Positions 56,501 through 62,660 of a DNA stretch of 64,000 bases are shown here, in pieces. Under the pieces are notes generated by a model. The model had not been told where the DNA came from. It saw only the letters and a list, made by a program, of their open reading frames with translations, and made no database searches. The stretch is from an uncultured Alphaproteobacteria bacterium. GTDB taxonomy: Bacteria > Pseudomonadota > Alphaproteobacteria > UBA2966. Where the stretch lies: assembly GCA_958295725.1 (NCBI GenBank), contig OY282368.1, positions 2,068,001 through 2,132,000 of the forward strand, given 5' to 3'. Position 1 is the first letter of the stretch. Every line of letters begins with the position of its first letter. A program made the position numbers and the translations under genes.

Positions 56501-59500
56501 AGTCGCCCGCCGCCGCCGGGGCCACCGCCGCCGCCGACACCGTGAGGGTCGCCGCCGCGCTCGCCGCCTTGTCCAGCATCGCCGTCACCGTGGCCACCCC
56601 GCCGTCCTCCGAGATCGACGACGGAGACAGCGAGAGCGTCGCCTTGGGCGGCGCGACGATGGGCACCCACTCCGTGTTGTAGTAGATCACGTTGCTACCG
56701 CCCCCCCACTCTCTCGTGAAGAGGATGACGATGCCGTCGTTGTCGATCATCGCCTGCGTGAGCGTGATCGTCACGGACCTCGCGCCCCCGATGTTGTTGA
56801 CGAGATTCATGCACTCGGTGCGGCTCGGCCCGGGGATGCCGGTATGCGCCCGCTGGGAGACCTGCTTGTTGGCGCACGCCCAGACGTCGGTAGTCGATTG
56901 CTGGTAGTTTCCCGTGAACGAGATCGTCTGCGAAGTCGTCTCGGCGACCAGCGACGCCGTGGTGACGTCCCAATTGGTCTGTGGCTGGCCGACGTTGCGC
57001 CACGTCGTCGCGCTGCCGGTCGGCACGGAGTCGTCGTTGTCGGTGATCGTCAACGTCAGGCCCGCCGGGGCCGACACGCCGTTGCCCCCCGATACCGCGC
57101 CCGAGACCGTCACCGTCTTGTCCGACGCCTGGACGTTGTTGTTCACCGCCGTGAGCGTCACCGCCCCCGTGCTCGCGGTCGAGCCCGCGGCGATGACCAG
57201 CGCCCTGTTCGTGCTCAGCGCGTAGTCGGCCGCCGTCGCGCCCGACAACGGCGCCGCCGACACCGTGACCGTCACCGCCTCGCTGGATGCGCCCGACAGC
57301 GCCGCCGTCACCGTGGTCACGCCGCTGCCCTCGGAAATCGACGACGAAGACAGCGCCAGCGTCACCGTCGGCAGCGTCTCGTCGTCGGTCAGCGTCAGCG
57401 TCACGCTCGACGGCGCCGCGACATTGTTGCCGCCCGATACCGTCGCCGAGACCGTCACCGTCTCGTCCGGCTCGTCCGTCGTGTCGTGCTCCGCCGTCAC
57501 CGTCACCGCGCCCGTGCTCGTCGTCTGCCCCGACGCGATGGTCAGCGTCCTCGCCGTGCTCAGCGTGAAGTCGGACCCCGAGATCGGCGTCGTCGACACC
57601 GTCACCGTCACCGCCTCGCTCGACGCCACCGACAGCGTCGCCGTCACCGTCGCCACGCCGCCCGTCTCCGAGATCGACGCGGACGACAGGACCAGCGCCA
57701 CCATCGGGAATGCCTCGTCGTCGGTCAGCGTCAGCGTCACGTCCGGCGGCGCCGCGACGCCGTTGCCGCCCGAAGCCGTCCCCGAAACCGTCACCTGCTT
57801 GTCCGGCGCATCCACCGCGTTCCCTCTCGCCGTCACCGTCACCGCGCCCGTGCTCGCCGTCTGCCCCGCCGCGATCGTCAACGTCGTCGCCGTGCTCAGA
57901 TCGAAGTCCGCGGCCACTGCCCCCGTGCCCGGCGCCGCCGACACCGTGACCGTCACAGCCTCGCTCGACCTGACCGACAGCGTCGCCGTCACCGTCGCCA
58001 CGCCGCCCGTCTCCAAGATCGACGCGGACGACAGGACCAGCGCCACCGTCGGCAGCGTCTCGTCGTCCGTCAGCGTCAGCGCCGCCCCGGTCACGCTCCC
58101 CACCCCCTGGTCGTTGGCCGCCGTCGCCGTCACCGTCGTCGAACGCCCGCCGCTGTGCGCGGCGTCGTCCCCCGCCGTGACCAGCGCCGTGTCCGCGGCG
58201 TTCGCCGTCTCGCCCGCCGCGATCACGATCGTCGCGTCCGACCCCACCGTGTAGAAGCCCAACGCCGCCATCACCGTCACCGTCGTCGCCGCGCTCGACG
58301 GATGCGTGAGCGTCGCCGACACCGTCGCCACCCCGCCGTTCTCCGAAATCGACGCCGGCGATACCGCCAGCGTCACCCCCGGCGCCGCGTCGTCGTCCTC
58401 GATCGTCAGCGTGGCCCCGGTCACGCTCCCCGTCCCCTGGTCGTTGGCGGCCGTCGCCGTCACCGTCGTCGTCCGATCCGGCTCGTCCTTCGCGTTGTCC
58501 GCCGCCGCGACCGCCACCGTGTCCGTGGCGTTCGCCGTCTCCCCGGCCGCGATCACGATCGTCGCGTCCGACCCCACCGTGTAGAAGCCCGTGACCGCCG
58601 TCACCGTCACCGTCGTCGCCGCGCTCGACGGGTGCGTCAGCGTCGCGCTCACCGTCGTCGAGCCGCCGTTCTCCGAAATCGACGACGACGACAACGCCAG
58701 CGTCACCCCCGGCGCCGCGTCGTCGTCCGTCAGCGTCAGCGTCACGTCCGGCGGCGCCGCGACGCCGTTGCCGCCCGAAGCCGTGCCGGAAACCGTCACG
58801 CTCTTGTCCGGCGCATCCACCGCGTTCCCGTTCGCCGTCACCGTCACCGCGCCGGCGCTCGTCGTCGAACCCGCCGCGATGGTCAGCGTATTGTCGCTCG
58901 ACAGGCTGAAGTCGCCCGCCGCCGCGTTCGTCCCCGCCGCCGCGCCCACCGTCACCGTCACAGCCTCGCTCGACACGCCCAACAGCGTCGCCGTCACCGT
59001 CGAGACCCCGCTACTCTCCGAGATCGACGACGGCGACAACGCCAGCGTCACCGTCGGCAGATCCTCGTCGTCCGTCAGCGTCAGCGCCGCCCCGGTCACG
59101 CTCCCCGCCGTCCCCTGGTCGTTGGCGGCCGTCGCCGTCACCGTCGTCGAACGCCCGCCGACGCCCTGGTGAACGTCGTCGTTCGCCGCCGTGACCAGCG
59201 CCGTGTCCGCGGCGTTCGCCGTCTCGCCCGCCGCGATGACGATGGTCGCGTCCGACCCCACCGTGTAGAAGCCCGTCACCGCCGACACCGTCACCGTCGT
59301 CGCCGCGCTCGACGGATGCGACAGCGTCGCCGTCACCGTCGATATCCCGCCGTTCTCCGAGATCGACGCCGGCGATACCGCCAGCGTCACCCCCGGCGCC
59401 GCGTCGTCGTCCGCTATGGTGAGCGTCAGGCCCGACGGGTCCGCCACCCCGCGCCCGCCCGTGACCGCGCCCGAGACCGTCACCGACTTGTCCGGCGAAT

Positions 59501-62500
59501 CCGTCGTGTCGTTCGCCGCCGTGACCGTCACCGCGCCCGCGCTCGCCGTCGAGCCCGCCGCGATCGTCAGCGTCGTTCCCGTCAGCGTGAAATCCGTCCC
59601 CGCCCCCGGCGAGGCCGAAACCGTGATCGTCACCGCCTCGCCCGACGGGTGCGAGAGCGCCGCCGTCACCGTCGCGACGTTGCCCGAACCGCTCTCGTCG
59701 ATGGTCGAGGCCGACAGCGACAGCGACAGCGTCGGCAGCGCGTCGTCGTCGACGATGGTCAGCGTCGCGGCGGGCGGAGACTCGGCCCCGTTGCCCCCCG
59801 ACGCCTCGCCCGAGACCGTCACCCGCTTGTCCGCCGAATCCGTCGTGTCCGGGGCCGCCGTCACCGTCACCGCGCCGGTGCTCGTCGTGTCCCCCGCCGC
59901 GATGGTCAGCGTCGTCCCCGTCAGCGTGAAATCCGTCCCCGCCCCCGGCGAAGCCGACACCGTGATCGTGGTCGCCGCGCTCGAGACGCCGGAGAGCGTC
60001 GCCGTCACCGTCGAAACCCCGCCCGCCTCCGCGATCGACGCCGACGAGAGCGCCAGCCGCGTCGTCGGGGTCGCCTCGTCGTCGATGAGCGTCAGCGTCA
60101 GGCTCGCCGGCGCCGCGATCCCGTTGCCCCCCGTCGCCGTGCCCGAGACCGTCACCGCCTTGTCCGGCGAATCCACCCCGTTGTCGTTCGCCGTGATCGT
60201 CACCGCCCCCGTGCTCGCCGTGGCGCTCGCCGCGATCGTCAGCGTCGCCGCGCTCGACAACGAAAAGTCGCCCGCCGCCGCGCCCGTTCCCGCCGCCGCC
60301 GACACCGTCACCGTCACCGCTTCGCTCGACGTGCCGTTCAGCGCCGCCGTCACCGTCGCCACGCCGCCCGACTCCGAGACCGACGACGACGACAGCACCA
60401 GCGACACCGTCGGCGTGCCGTCGTCGTCGCGGACCGTCAGCGTCGCGTCCGGCGGGTCCGCCGCCCCGAGCCCGAGTGTTCCCGACGCCGACCCCGAGAC
60501 CGTCACGCTCTTGTCCGGCGCGTCGTCCGCGTTGCCGACGGCCGTCACCGTCACGGTCCCCGCGCTCGTCGTCTGCCCCGCCGCGACGGTCAGCGTCGTC
60601 GCGCTCGACAGCGCGAAGTCGCCCGCCACCGCCGGGGCCACCGGCGCCGCCGAAACCGTCACCGTCACCGCGGCGGCCGAGGGGTTCGAGAGCGTCGCCG
60701 TCACCGTCGCCACGCCGCTCGACTCCGAGATCGAGGCCGGAGACAGCGCCAGGGCCGAGCGCGGCCGGGCGTCGTCGTCGGCGATGGTCAGGGTCAGGCC
60801 CGAAGGCGCCACCACCAGACCGTGCCCGCCGGCCACCGTCCCGCCCACCGTCGCGGTCTCGTCCGGCTCGTCCGTCGCGTCGTCCACCGCCGTCACCGTC
60901 ACCGCGCCCGAACTCGTCGTCGCCCCGGCCGCGATCGTCAGCGTCTTGTCGCTCGACAGGCTGAAGTCGCCCGCCGCCGCGGTCGCGTCCGTCGCCGTCA
61001 CCGTCACCGTGATCGCCTCGCCCGAGGTCCCCCCGCTCAGGCTCGCCGTCACCGTCGTCGCATTGCCCGTCCCGCTCTCGGCGATCGTGTCGGGATTCCC
61101 CGCGTCCGGCTCCGACAGGGCCAGCGCCAGCGTCGGAGTCGGGTCGTCGTCCGTGATCGTGCCCACGCCGATGACGGCGCCCCAGAGCTGCGCCGGAGGG
61201 TGGTTCAGCGAGATCCGCACCGTCTCGTCCGGCTCGTCCAGCGCGTCCCCCGTCACCGTCACGTCGATGGTCCGGCTCGTCTCCGACGCGGCGAAGGTCA
61301 GCGTCCCGCCCGCGATGGCCGTGTAGTCGGTCCCGGAGGTCGCGGTGCCCGGGTTCGTCGCGGCGGCCCAGTCCACCGTCACTTGCCGCCCCGGCGCCCG
61401 GTGCAGGGTCACGTCGTATTCCAGGGTCGCCGTCGCGCCCGCCGCGCCTTCCGCCACGCTCGGCGAGGAGATGAAAACCACGATCTCCTCGATCCCGATG
61501 GAGAAGGTCAACCTCCCACTGTCGCCGTCCGCGTCCGTCGCCACCATCGTGTAGTCCGTCGCCCCTTGCACCCCGGTGGGCGTGCCGGAAATGGTTCGCG
61601 TCGCCGCGGCGAAGCTCAGGCCGGCCGGCAGACTCCCCTCGATGGCGTAGGTCACGCCGCCGTCGCCGCCCGTCGCCGCCGGCAGCACCTGCGAGATCGC
61701 GGTGCCCCTCACCCAGCTATAGGCCGGGGTCGAGTCGAAGCTCGGCGTGGTCTGCCGCCCGCGCACCTGGTGGTTCGGGTCGGCCGGCGTCGGCCCGAAG
61801 TCCAGGGTCACGTAGTCGGAAAGAGGGTCGCCGGGTCGGAGGCGCCACTGGAGACTGCGGTGCTCCCTGCCGGCGCCCATCGGATTCGTCGGGAAGGAGA
61901 TGCCGTCGCGGTCCCAGTCGCTCGCCTGCACAGCGTAGCTGAAATCGAGCGTTCTGCTCCTACCGGTGTCGGGATCGCATACCCGGCGGTTGTTGCTCCC
62001 GATCCGGATGGTCAGGCACGCATTGCTCCTCTTGACAGAGATGAGGTCGTGCGTGAAGCTCACCCTCACCTTGATGTTGTCGTTGCTCCCGTGTGGCATG
62101 ACCTTGCCATAGGTCTTGTCCGCGCCCGGGTCCGACCTGATCTCGATCTTCTCGATCCCCGGTTCGTTGATCACCGCCAGGGTGAAGACCAGATCGGCCG
62201 TGCGGTTGAACCCGTCCGTCGCCCGCAACGTGTAGGTGGTCAACGCCAACGCGCTGGGAGAGATCGCCGGGCGCGTCGTGATCGTCGCCGTAGACGAGTC
62301 CAGCGAAAAGTCGCTCGGCAGGGCCGGCGTCACCGAATAGGTGAGGTTGTACACGTCGTCCGCGTTGGCCACCGGCGGCAGCCGGTAGTTCACCGACGCA
62401 GCCACGTAGAAGGTGACGGCCGGGGCCGTCACCCCGGAGAAGCTCGGCGCCGGGTAATCCGCCTGGCTCTGCGCCGCGGCCGGCGCCGCGGCGAAGGCCG

Positions 62501-62564
62501 ACAGGAGGGCGAGGCCCAGGAAGGCCGCGGCGGCGCGGAGGCCTCCGCCCGGCGCGCGCTTCAC
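38529..62564 (-). CDS. Giant Calx-beta-type repeat adhesin with autotransporter beta-barrel (about 8,011 residues)
   Basis: A single uninterrupted 24-kb frame. From the GTG at 62564 there is a signal peptide (VKRAPGGG, hydrophobic AAAFLGLALLSAF, cleavage near AAAQSQ); starts up to 62660 are possible. Next come cadherin-like and putative-Ig modules (to about residue 380, such as LPAGLSFAAATRTISGTPT), then about 60 repeats of 114-116 residues. Three repeat classes are mixed: one with TLALSPSSI and TLTITDDE, one with TLTVDDNSVGEGDGA, and one with TVSPSSLTFTATDWSTAQTV. Asp-rich turns suggest calcium binding. A second Ig-like module and a C-terminal barrel from about residue 7560 end in NLRIRW, as in autotransporters. 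Likely role is cell-surface adhesion. Confidence 0.85.
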   Translation of the reverse strand: MKRAPGGGLRAAAAFLGLALLSAFAAAPAAAQSQADYPAPSFSGVTAPAVTFYVAASVNYRLPPVANADDVYNLTYSVTPALPSDFSLDSSTATITTRPAISPSALALTTYTLRATDGFNRTADLVFTLAVINEPGIEKIEIRSDPGADKTYGKVMPHGSNDNIKVRVSFTHDLISVKRSNACLTIRIGSNNRRVCDPDTGRSRTLDFSYAVQASDWDRDGISFPTNPMGAGREHRSLQWRLRPGDPLSDYVTLDFGPTPADPNHQVRGRQTTPSFDSTPAYSWVRGTAISQVLPAATGGDGGVTYAIEGSLPAGLSFAAATRTISGTPTGVQGATDYTMVATDADGDSGRLTFSIGIEEIVVFISSPSVAEGAAGATATLEYDVTLHRAPGRQVTVDWAAATNPGTATSGTDYTAIAGGTLTFAASETSRTIDVTVTGDALDEPDETVRISLNHPPAQLWGAVIGVGTITDDDPTPTLALALSEPDAGNPDTIAESGTGNATTVTASLSGGTSGEAITVTVTATDATAAAGDFSLSSDKTLTIAAGATTSSGAVTVTAVDDATDEPDETATVGGTVAGGHGLVVAPSGLTLTIADDDARPRSALALSPASISESSGVATVTATLSNPSAAAVTVTVSAAPVAPAVAGDFALSSATTLTVAAGQTTSAGTVTVTAVGNADDAPDKSVTVSGSASGTLGLGAADPPDATLTVRDDDGTPTVSLVLSSSSVSESGGVATVTAALNGTSSEAVTVTVSAAAGTGAAAGDFSLSSAATLTIAASATASTGAVTITANDNGVDSPDKAVTVSGTATGGNGIAAPASLTLTLIDDEATPTTRLALSSASIAEAGGVSTVTATLSGVSSAATTITVSASPGAGTDFTLTGTTLTIAAGDTTSTGAVTVTAAPDTTDSADKRVTVSGEASGGNGAESPPAATLTIVDDDALPTLSLSLSASTIDESGSGNVATVTAALSHPSGEAVTITVSASPGAGTDFTLTGTTLTIAAGSTASAGAVTVTAANDTTDSPDKSVTVSGAVTGGRGVADPSGLTLTIADDDAAPGVTLAVSPASISENGGISTVTATLSHPSSAATTVTVSAVTGFYTVGSDATIVIAAGETANAADTALVTAANDDVHQGVGGRSTTVTATAANDQGTAGSVTGAALTLTDDEDLPTVTLALSPSSISESSGVSTVTATLLGVSSEAVTVTVGAAAGTNAAAGDFSLSSDNTLTIAAGSTTSAGAVTVTANGNAVDAPDKSVTVSGTASGGNGVAAPPDVTLTLTDDDAAPGVTLALSSSSISENGGSTTVSATLTHPSSAATTVTVTAVTGFYTVGSDATIVIAAGETANATDTVAVAAADNAKDEPDRTTTVTATAANDQGTGSVTGATLTIEDDDAAPGVTLAVSPASISENGGVATVSATLTHPSSAATTVTVMAALGFYTVGSDATIVIAAGETANAADTALVTAGDDAAHSGGRSTTVTATAANDQGVGSVTGAALTLTDDETLPTVALVLSSASILETGGVATVTATLSVRSSEAVTVTVSAAPGTGAVAADFDLSTATTLTIAAGQTASTGAVTVTARGNAVDAPDKQVTVSGTASGGNGVAAPPDVTLTLTDDEAFPMVALVLSSASISETGGVATVTATLSVASSEAVTVTVSTTPISGSDFTLSTARTLTIASGQTTSTGAVTVTAEHDTTDEPDETVTVSATVSGGNNVAAPSSVTLTLTDDETLPTVTLALSSSSISEGSGVTTVTAALSGASSEAVTVTVSAAPLSGATAADYALSTNRALVIAAGSTASTGAVTLTAVNNNVQASDKTVTVSGAVSGGNGVSAPAGLTLTITDNDDSVPTGSATTWRNVGQPQTNWDVTTASLVAETTSQTISFTGNYQQSTTDVWACANKQVSQRAHTGIPGPSRTECMNLVNNIGGARSVTITLTQAMIDNDGIVILFTREWGGGSNVIYYNTEWVPIVAPPKATLSLSPSSISEDGGVATVTAMLDKAASAAATLTVSAAAVAPAAAGDFTLSTANTLTFATGETASTGTVTVTAVDNAADAPDKTVTVSATASGDVKAPPDATLTVTDDEGGLTVVESGGSTATTEAGGTDSFTVRLTSNPSQTVNVLVTSQDTSECEVSADGGATYGVSGTVAMAPTGGDASAAAASLWNSPHTVTVRGKDDDVVDHDQICRVTVDPGETGAGNLPYNRVVTQTVSVSNEDDDVAGLTVSAVTGQATEAGGTATFTAKLATRPTAAVTVTVTGGDASEGTVSPSSLTFAPGVWNTAQTVTVTGVDDDVDDGDVTWNVVLNPDSGPAGDAHYRSDVTVPNANVGVSTTDDDTAGVTFDPTALTVTEQDAAGATFTVVLDSEPPSGTTTVGLGRSDAEIDLNGVRTYPYNLSFDPTNWSTAQTVTVTASADSDIRNDTKEIRYTVAGYAGGVTNEVAVTVTVIDDDKPIVSLALSESSISENGGVATVTATLDRTATEATTVTVSAAAVAPAAAADFSLSSANTLTIAAGDTTSSGAVTVTAVDNAADAPDKSVTVSATSAGGNGAAAPSDATLTITDDEDAPGVTLALSPSSIAESGAGNVSTVTATLSHPSSAATTVTVSAVTGFYTVGSDTTIEIAAGETANAADTVLVTAMNDDVHQGSGGRSTTVTGTAANAQAAANSETVTVTGAALTLTDDEALPEVTLALSPATIDEHDGTNPGSSTVTATLDRASSEAVTLTVSASPGSGTDFTLSSANTLTIAAGSTTSAGTVTITAVNDTTDAPNKSVTVSATADGGNGVAAPSDVTLTITDDEATPEVTLALSPATIDESGASNVSTVTATLSGVSSAVVTLTVSASPGSGTDFTLSSANTLTIAAGSTTSAGTVTVTANDNDVDSPDKSVTVSATAAGGNGATAPSSVTLTITDDEDLPEATLALSPATIDEHDGTNPGSSTVTATLDRASSEAVTLTVSASPGSGTDFTLSSANTLTIAAGDTTSSGTVTVTANDNDVDAPDKSVTVSATAAGGNGVAAPSDVTLTITDDEALPEVTLALSPSSIDESGASNVSTVTATLSGASSAAVTLTVSASPGSGTDFTLSSANTLTIAAGSTTSAGTVTVTATDNATDAPDKSVTVSATAAGGNGVSAPSDVTLTITDDEDLPEVTLVLSPATIDEHDGTNPGSSTVTATLDRASSAAVTLTVSASPGSGTDFTLSSANTLTIAAGSTTSAGTVTITAVNDTTDAPDKSVTVSATAAGGNGVSAPSDVTLTITDDEALPTVALVLSPASIDEHDGTNPGSSTVTATLSDVSSAAVTLTVSASPGSGTDFTLSTATTLTIAAGSTTSAGTVTVTANDNDVDAPDKSVTVSATAAGGNGVAAPSDATLTITDDEATPTVTLVLSPTSISEDGGVSTVTATLNGKSSEAVTVTVGAAAGTGAVAADFDLSTAKTLTIASGSTTSAGAVTVTASDNDVDVADKSVTVSGTAAGGNSVADPSNVTLTLTDDDTAGVTFNPTSITVTEQDTTGATFTVVLDSEPPPGGMTTTTWVGLNRSDSELDLNSAHTYPYNLSFTPSDWSTPQTVTVKALGDSDLQDETKQIRYAVANYGVGDVADTPATRLLAVTVTVIDDDKPVVSLALSPASISENGGVATVTATLDKAATEATTVTVSAAAVSPAVSGDFGLSSANTLTIAMGDTASTGTVTVAAVDDATDAPDKSVTVSATVAGGDGAANPSDATLTITDDDPAPMLSIDSPSVTEGNSGSTDLTFTATLSAASEREVTVDYADTGTGTATSGTDYTALTVGTLTFAAGTTSRTFDVAVTGDVLDEADETVKVRLKDPVNAAVSTTAGTGTGTITDNDATPTLSISSPSVTEGDSGSAALTYTVTLSAASGREVTVQYADAGLGTATSGTDYTAITAGTLTFAAGTTSRTFSVLVTGDTVDESNETVVVTWSNAANATISSPSGVVTNELRVDGTITDDDDAPGTITLTVDDGDVGEGDGATTITVTATVDGTTRFAEAKTVSVSVAGSGTAGAVDFAAVSSFDITIPAGAASGTGTFTLTPTDDSDDETDETITVSGTSTGLTVNAATISLTDDDGTPTSITLTVNDNSVGEVDGATTITVTATLDGSTTLGSATTVTVSVAGSGAATAVDFATVSAFDIMIAAGDASGTANFTLTPTNDVVDETDETITVRGTSTGLTVNSARISLTDDDAAPTAITLTVSDSSVGEGDGATSITVTATVDGTTRFAEAKTVRVSVAGSGTAGAVDFAAVEAFDIEIAAGAASDTAGFTLTPTDDAVDETDETITVSGASGSLTVTAATIGLTDDDAAPTSITLTVDDNSVGEGDGAAAITVTATVDGTTRFAEDTTVTVSVGGSGTATAVDFAAVSSFDITIPAGAASKTGSFTLTPANDAVDETDETVTVSGSSGSLTVNSATITLTDNDAAPTSITLTVSDNSVSEGDGATTITVTATVDGTTRFAAATTVEVLVRETSGTATAVDFAAVSVFEIVIAAGAASGASDFTLTPTNDVLDETDETVTVYGASPGLTVSSATIALTDDDATPTAITLTVDDNSVAEDDGATTITVTATVDGGTRFITLTTVTVSVAGSGTASAVDFAAVSDFDIEIEAGDASATGTFTLTPTNDAFDETNETITVSGSSGSLTVSSATIALTDDDDAPTAITLTVDDNSVAEDDGATTITVTATVDGASRFVDPTTVTVSVGGSGTATAVDFGAVSDFDIVIAAGAASKTGTFTLTPTNDAFDETNETITVSGSSGSLTVNSATITLTDDDATPSITLTVNDNSVGEGDGATTITVTATVDGTIRFAGATAVTVSVAGSGTATAVDFAAVTDFDITIAAEAQSKTGTFTLTPTDDAVDETDETVTVSGSSGSLTVNSATITITDDEALRTVALALSPTSISETGGVSTVTATLSGASSEAVTVTVGATGVTAAAGDFTLSSANTLTIAAGSTTSAGTVTVSAVGDAVDETDETVTVSATVSGGNGVSAPSSVTLTVTDDDTAGFAVSPATSTSSRLRTTEDGGTATFTVALESEPTGDVVLGVVSSDTTEGAVSASSLTFTATTWNTAQTVTLAGVDDADADTDKDYTVTLTVNTTSTLDAKYDALASSPVTVYAVNADNEYGLDVGSVTGQVTEGGGTATFTVALLTPPSPSQAVTVSVTSRDTGEGTVSPSSLTFTATDWSTTQTVTVTGVDDDIDDGTVTWDVRLDPSSGDAGYNRLANVDVSVTTTDDDGAPGVTLALSPSSISENGGVSTVTATLSHPSGAATTVTVSAVTGFYTVGSDTTIVIAAGETANAADTVLVTAANDDVHQGTAGRSTTVTATITNDRATADGTTMAVSGGALTLTDDEDLPEVTLVLSSTSISESSGVTTVTATLDRASSEAVTVTVDAAPGTGTDFTLSSANTLTIAAGQTASAGTVTITAVNDTTDAPDKEVTVSATAAGGNGVAPPPDVTLTITDDEDLPEVTLALSSSSIDESGAGNVSTVTATLNRASSEAVTLTVSASPGSGTDFTLSTANTLTIAAGATTSAGTVTITAVNDTTDAPDKSVTVSATAAGGNGVAAPSSVTLTITDDEDLPEVTLALSASSIDESGASNVSTVTATLDRASSAAVTLTVSASPGSGTDFTLSTANTLTIAAGQTASTGAVTITAVNNTTDAPNKSVTVSATAAGGNGVSAPSSVTLTITDDEDLPEVTLALSPSSIDESGASNVSTVTATLSGVSSEAVTVTVSASPGSGTDFTLSTANTLTIAAGSTTSAGTVTVTAVDNATDAPDKSVTVSATAAGGNGVSAPSSLTLTITDDEDLPEVTLALSPATIDEHDGTNPGSSTVTATLDRASSEAVTLTVSASPGSGTDFTLSSANTLTIAAGSTTSAGTVTITAVNDTTDAPDKSVTVSATAAGGNGVAAPSSVTLTITDDEATPTVTLALSSSSIDESGASNVSTVTATLSGVSSAAVTLTVSASPGSGTDFTLSSANTLTIAAGSTTSAGTVTITAVNDTTDAPNKSVTVSATAAGGNGVSAPSSVTLTITDDEALPEATLALSASSIDESGASNVSTVTATLNRPSSEAVTLTVSASPGSGTDFTLSSANTLTIAAGSTASAGTVTITAVNDTTDAPDKSVTVSATAAGGNGVSAPSSVTLTITDDEALPEATLALSASSIDESGASNVSTVTATLNRPSSEAVTLTVSASPGSGTDFTLSTANTLTIAAGSTASAGTVTITATDNTTDAPNKSVTVSATAAGGNGVAAPSDVTLTITDDEALPEATLALSASSIDESGASNVSTVTATLNRPSSEAVTLTVSASPGSGTDFTLSSANTLTIAAGSTASAGTVTITATDNATDAPDKSVTVSATAAGGNGVSTPSSVTLTITDDEALPEATLALSASSIDESGASNVSTVTATLNRPSSAAVTLTVSASPGSGTDFTLSSANTLTIAAGSTASAGTVTITAVNNTTDAPNKSVTVSATAAGGNGVSAPSSVTLTITDDEALPTVALVLSPATIDESGTGNATTVTATLSGASSAAVTLTVSASPGSGTDFTLSTANTLTIAAGQTASAGTVTITAVNNNDDEPNIRVTVSGTAAGGNNVANPSAVTLTIRDDEGPPLATLVLSSTSISENGGVSTVTARLNLASSAATTVTVSASGSGFTLSSANTLTIAAGSTASAGTVTITAVNDTTDAPDKSVTVSGSASNTQGVTDPSAVTLTIADDDAAPGVTLSVASSSILEGGSTTVSATLSHPSSAATTVTVTPLANAYSVASGAGATIAIAAGSTTSADTATITAVDNDVDAADSDVTVAGTAANSQAAANSETMTVTGASLTITDDDTAGFAVSPAPSATSRLRTTEDRGTAAFTVALSSKPTGNVALGVTSSDTGEGMVSPSSLTFTDSNWNTAQTVTLTGVDDAPTNPADGDQDYTVTLAVNTTSTVDTNYDGLDDVTVYAVNADNEYGLALVPTNGVTGQATEDGGTATFTVALRTQPSAAVTVTVSSLDTSEGAASPSSLTFTATDWSTARTVTATGVDDDWDDGDVAWNVRLRASSGDSNYDGLAEDVSVTTKDGDDAPGVTLAVSPSSISENGGVATVTATLSRRSVAATTITVTASPVSPAVAGDYTLSDAAIVIAAGSISSTGTVTITAVDNDVDAADKTVTVSGTAENSQGAGTVTEATLTIRNDDEKGFAFDPAETVAVTAGSSAPYTAALTSSPTGTVTVSIASDNVDVRAFPTNLTFTATNWEAAQTVTVTAVADADDFADTATLTHGASGGGYDGTAGDLPVAVDDDGDTRIAVTGARGTTSYYAVNGQAVTVTVAEDVPENVVGNVEIGLPSDLAEAMSMTLASVAKNVPLESDRYNPGPEGSRTVVDIDVSSAPSSGLRICLPVERGLRAAAKGRTLLLLRYDGSAWRLAGTPAATGGERVCADNVMAFSPFDVRYADTKPEFAGDFTRTAMVFTVDEAIDPVTLPLATGGDRTRHELGPTPLVLAQGLTFVDATGTLSGTPTEVFPERGYVWKATDIDGEEDELAFTIEVKPALAEARARLKRINESVLPELSRATWGSVVEAVSGRLEGPGPGGGMADTMAGALKAQERTRDEEGLSWRKALEGRTFAVALGAGGGNGDGDGSGGVGSGGSGSGGPVVWGGGSRRSLSLDKEALDWSGDLFSAHVGVDGPLGESLRGGLAATWFEGSIEYTDRSGDAAVAGVHESRMTAVHPYVGWSAPGGSRLWGTLGYGEGEIEIVDAEVVERFGVQKGDSAFLGAAVGVSVPVLSAGGLTLALKGSGEATQYSVDDNGEAIAAVTVDTRRLRLTVEGSRVYTLSGGGTLTPSLEVGGRWDGGDGETGMGVELGGGLEWALPSRGLTVEARGRTLAAHAGDVEEWGASGSARLSPGPGGRGLSFELAPGWGASESGLGRLWDGGVAGRASSLDEGGDAGTARLEAELGYGFGVWDGAGVATPYGGFGYEEGGDRRYRLGTRLELGPDLAVGLEVEREEGAADPDHGVGLNLRIRW
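42750..46540 (-). repeat. Tandem 342-bp repeat block 1 within the giant gene
   Basis: An 18-base landmark (CAACGCCAGCGTCGCCTC) and its context recur at about 43391, 43733, 44075 and 44417, exactly 342 bases apart; the related unit with GTCACC follows at 44759. Units are nearly identical over long stretches and encode 114 residues each. Confidence 0.9.
47880..50690 (-). repeat. Repeat block of 345-348 bp (DNSVGEGDGA class)
   Basis: The landmark GTGGCCGAG recurs at about 47911, 48256, 48604 and 48952 (spacing 345-348). It encodes a second repeat class (115-116 residues) with FDITIAAG-like and DETDETVTVSGSSGSL signatures; similarity among units is lower than in block 1. Confidence 0.85.
52430..54540 (-). 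repeat. Tandem near-identical repeat block 2 within the giant gene
   Basis: Units of the same class as block 1 recur here, several with an extra variant (DEHDGTNPGSSTVTATL in place of DESGASNVSTVTATL). Long shared stretches suggest recent duplication or conversion with block 1. Confidence 0.85.
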
Positions 62565-62660
62565 GCCGCCGCCTCGCACGGGGGAGCCATCATGATGTCC
62601 ACCCACTACGCATGGACGCCACCTCGACCGCGGTTCCACACTCGATCCATGACACATCAT

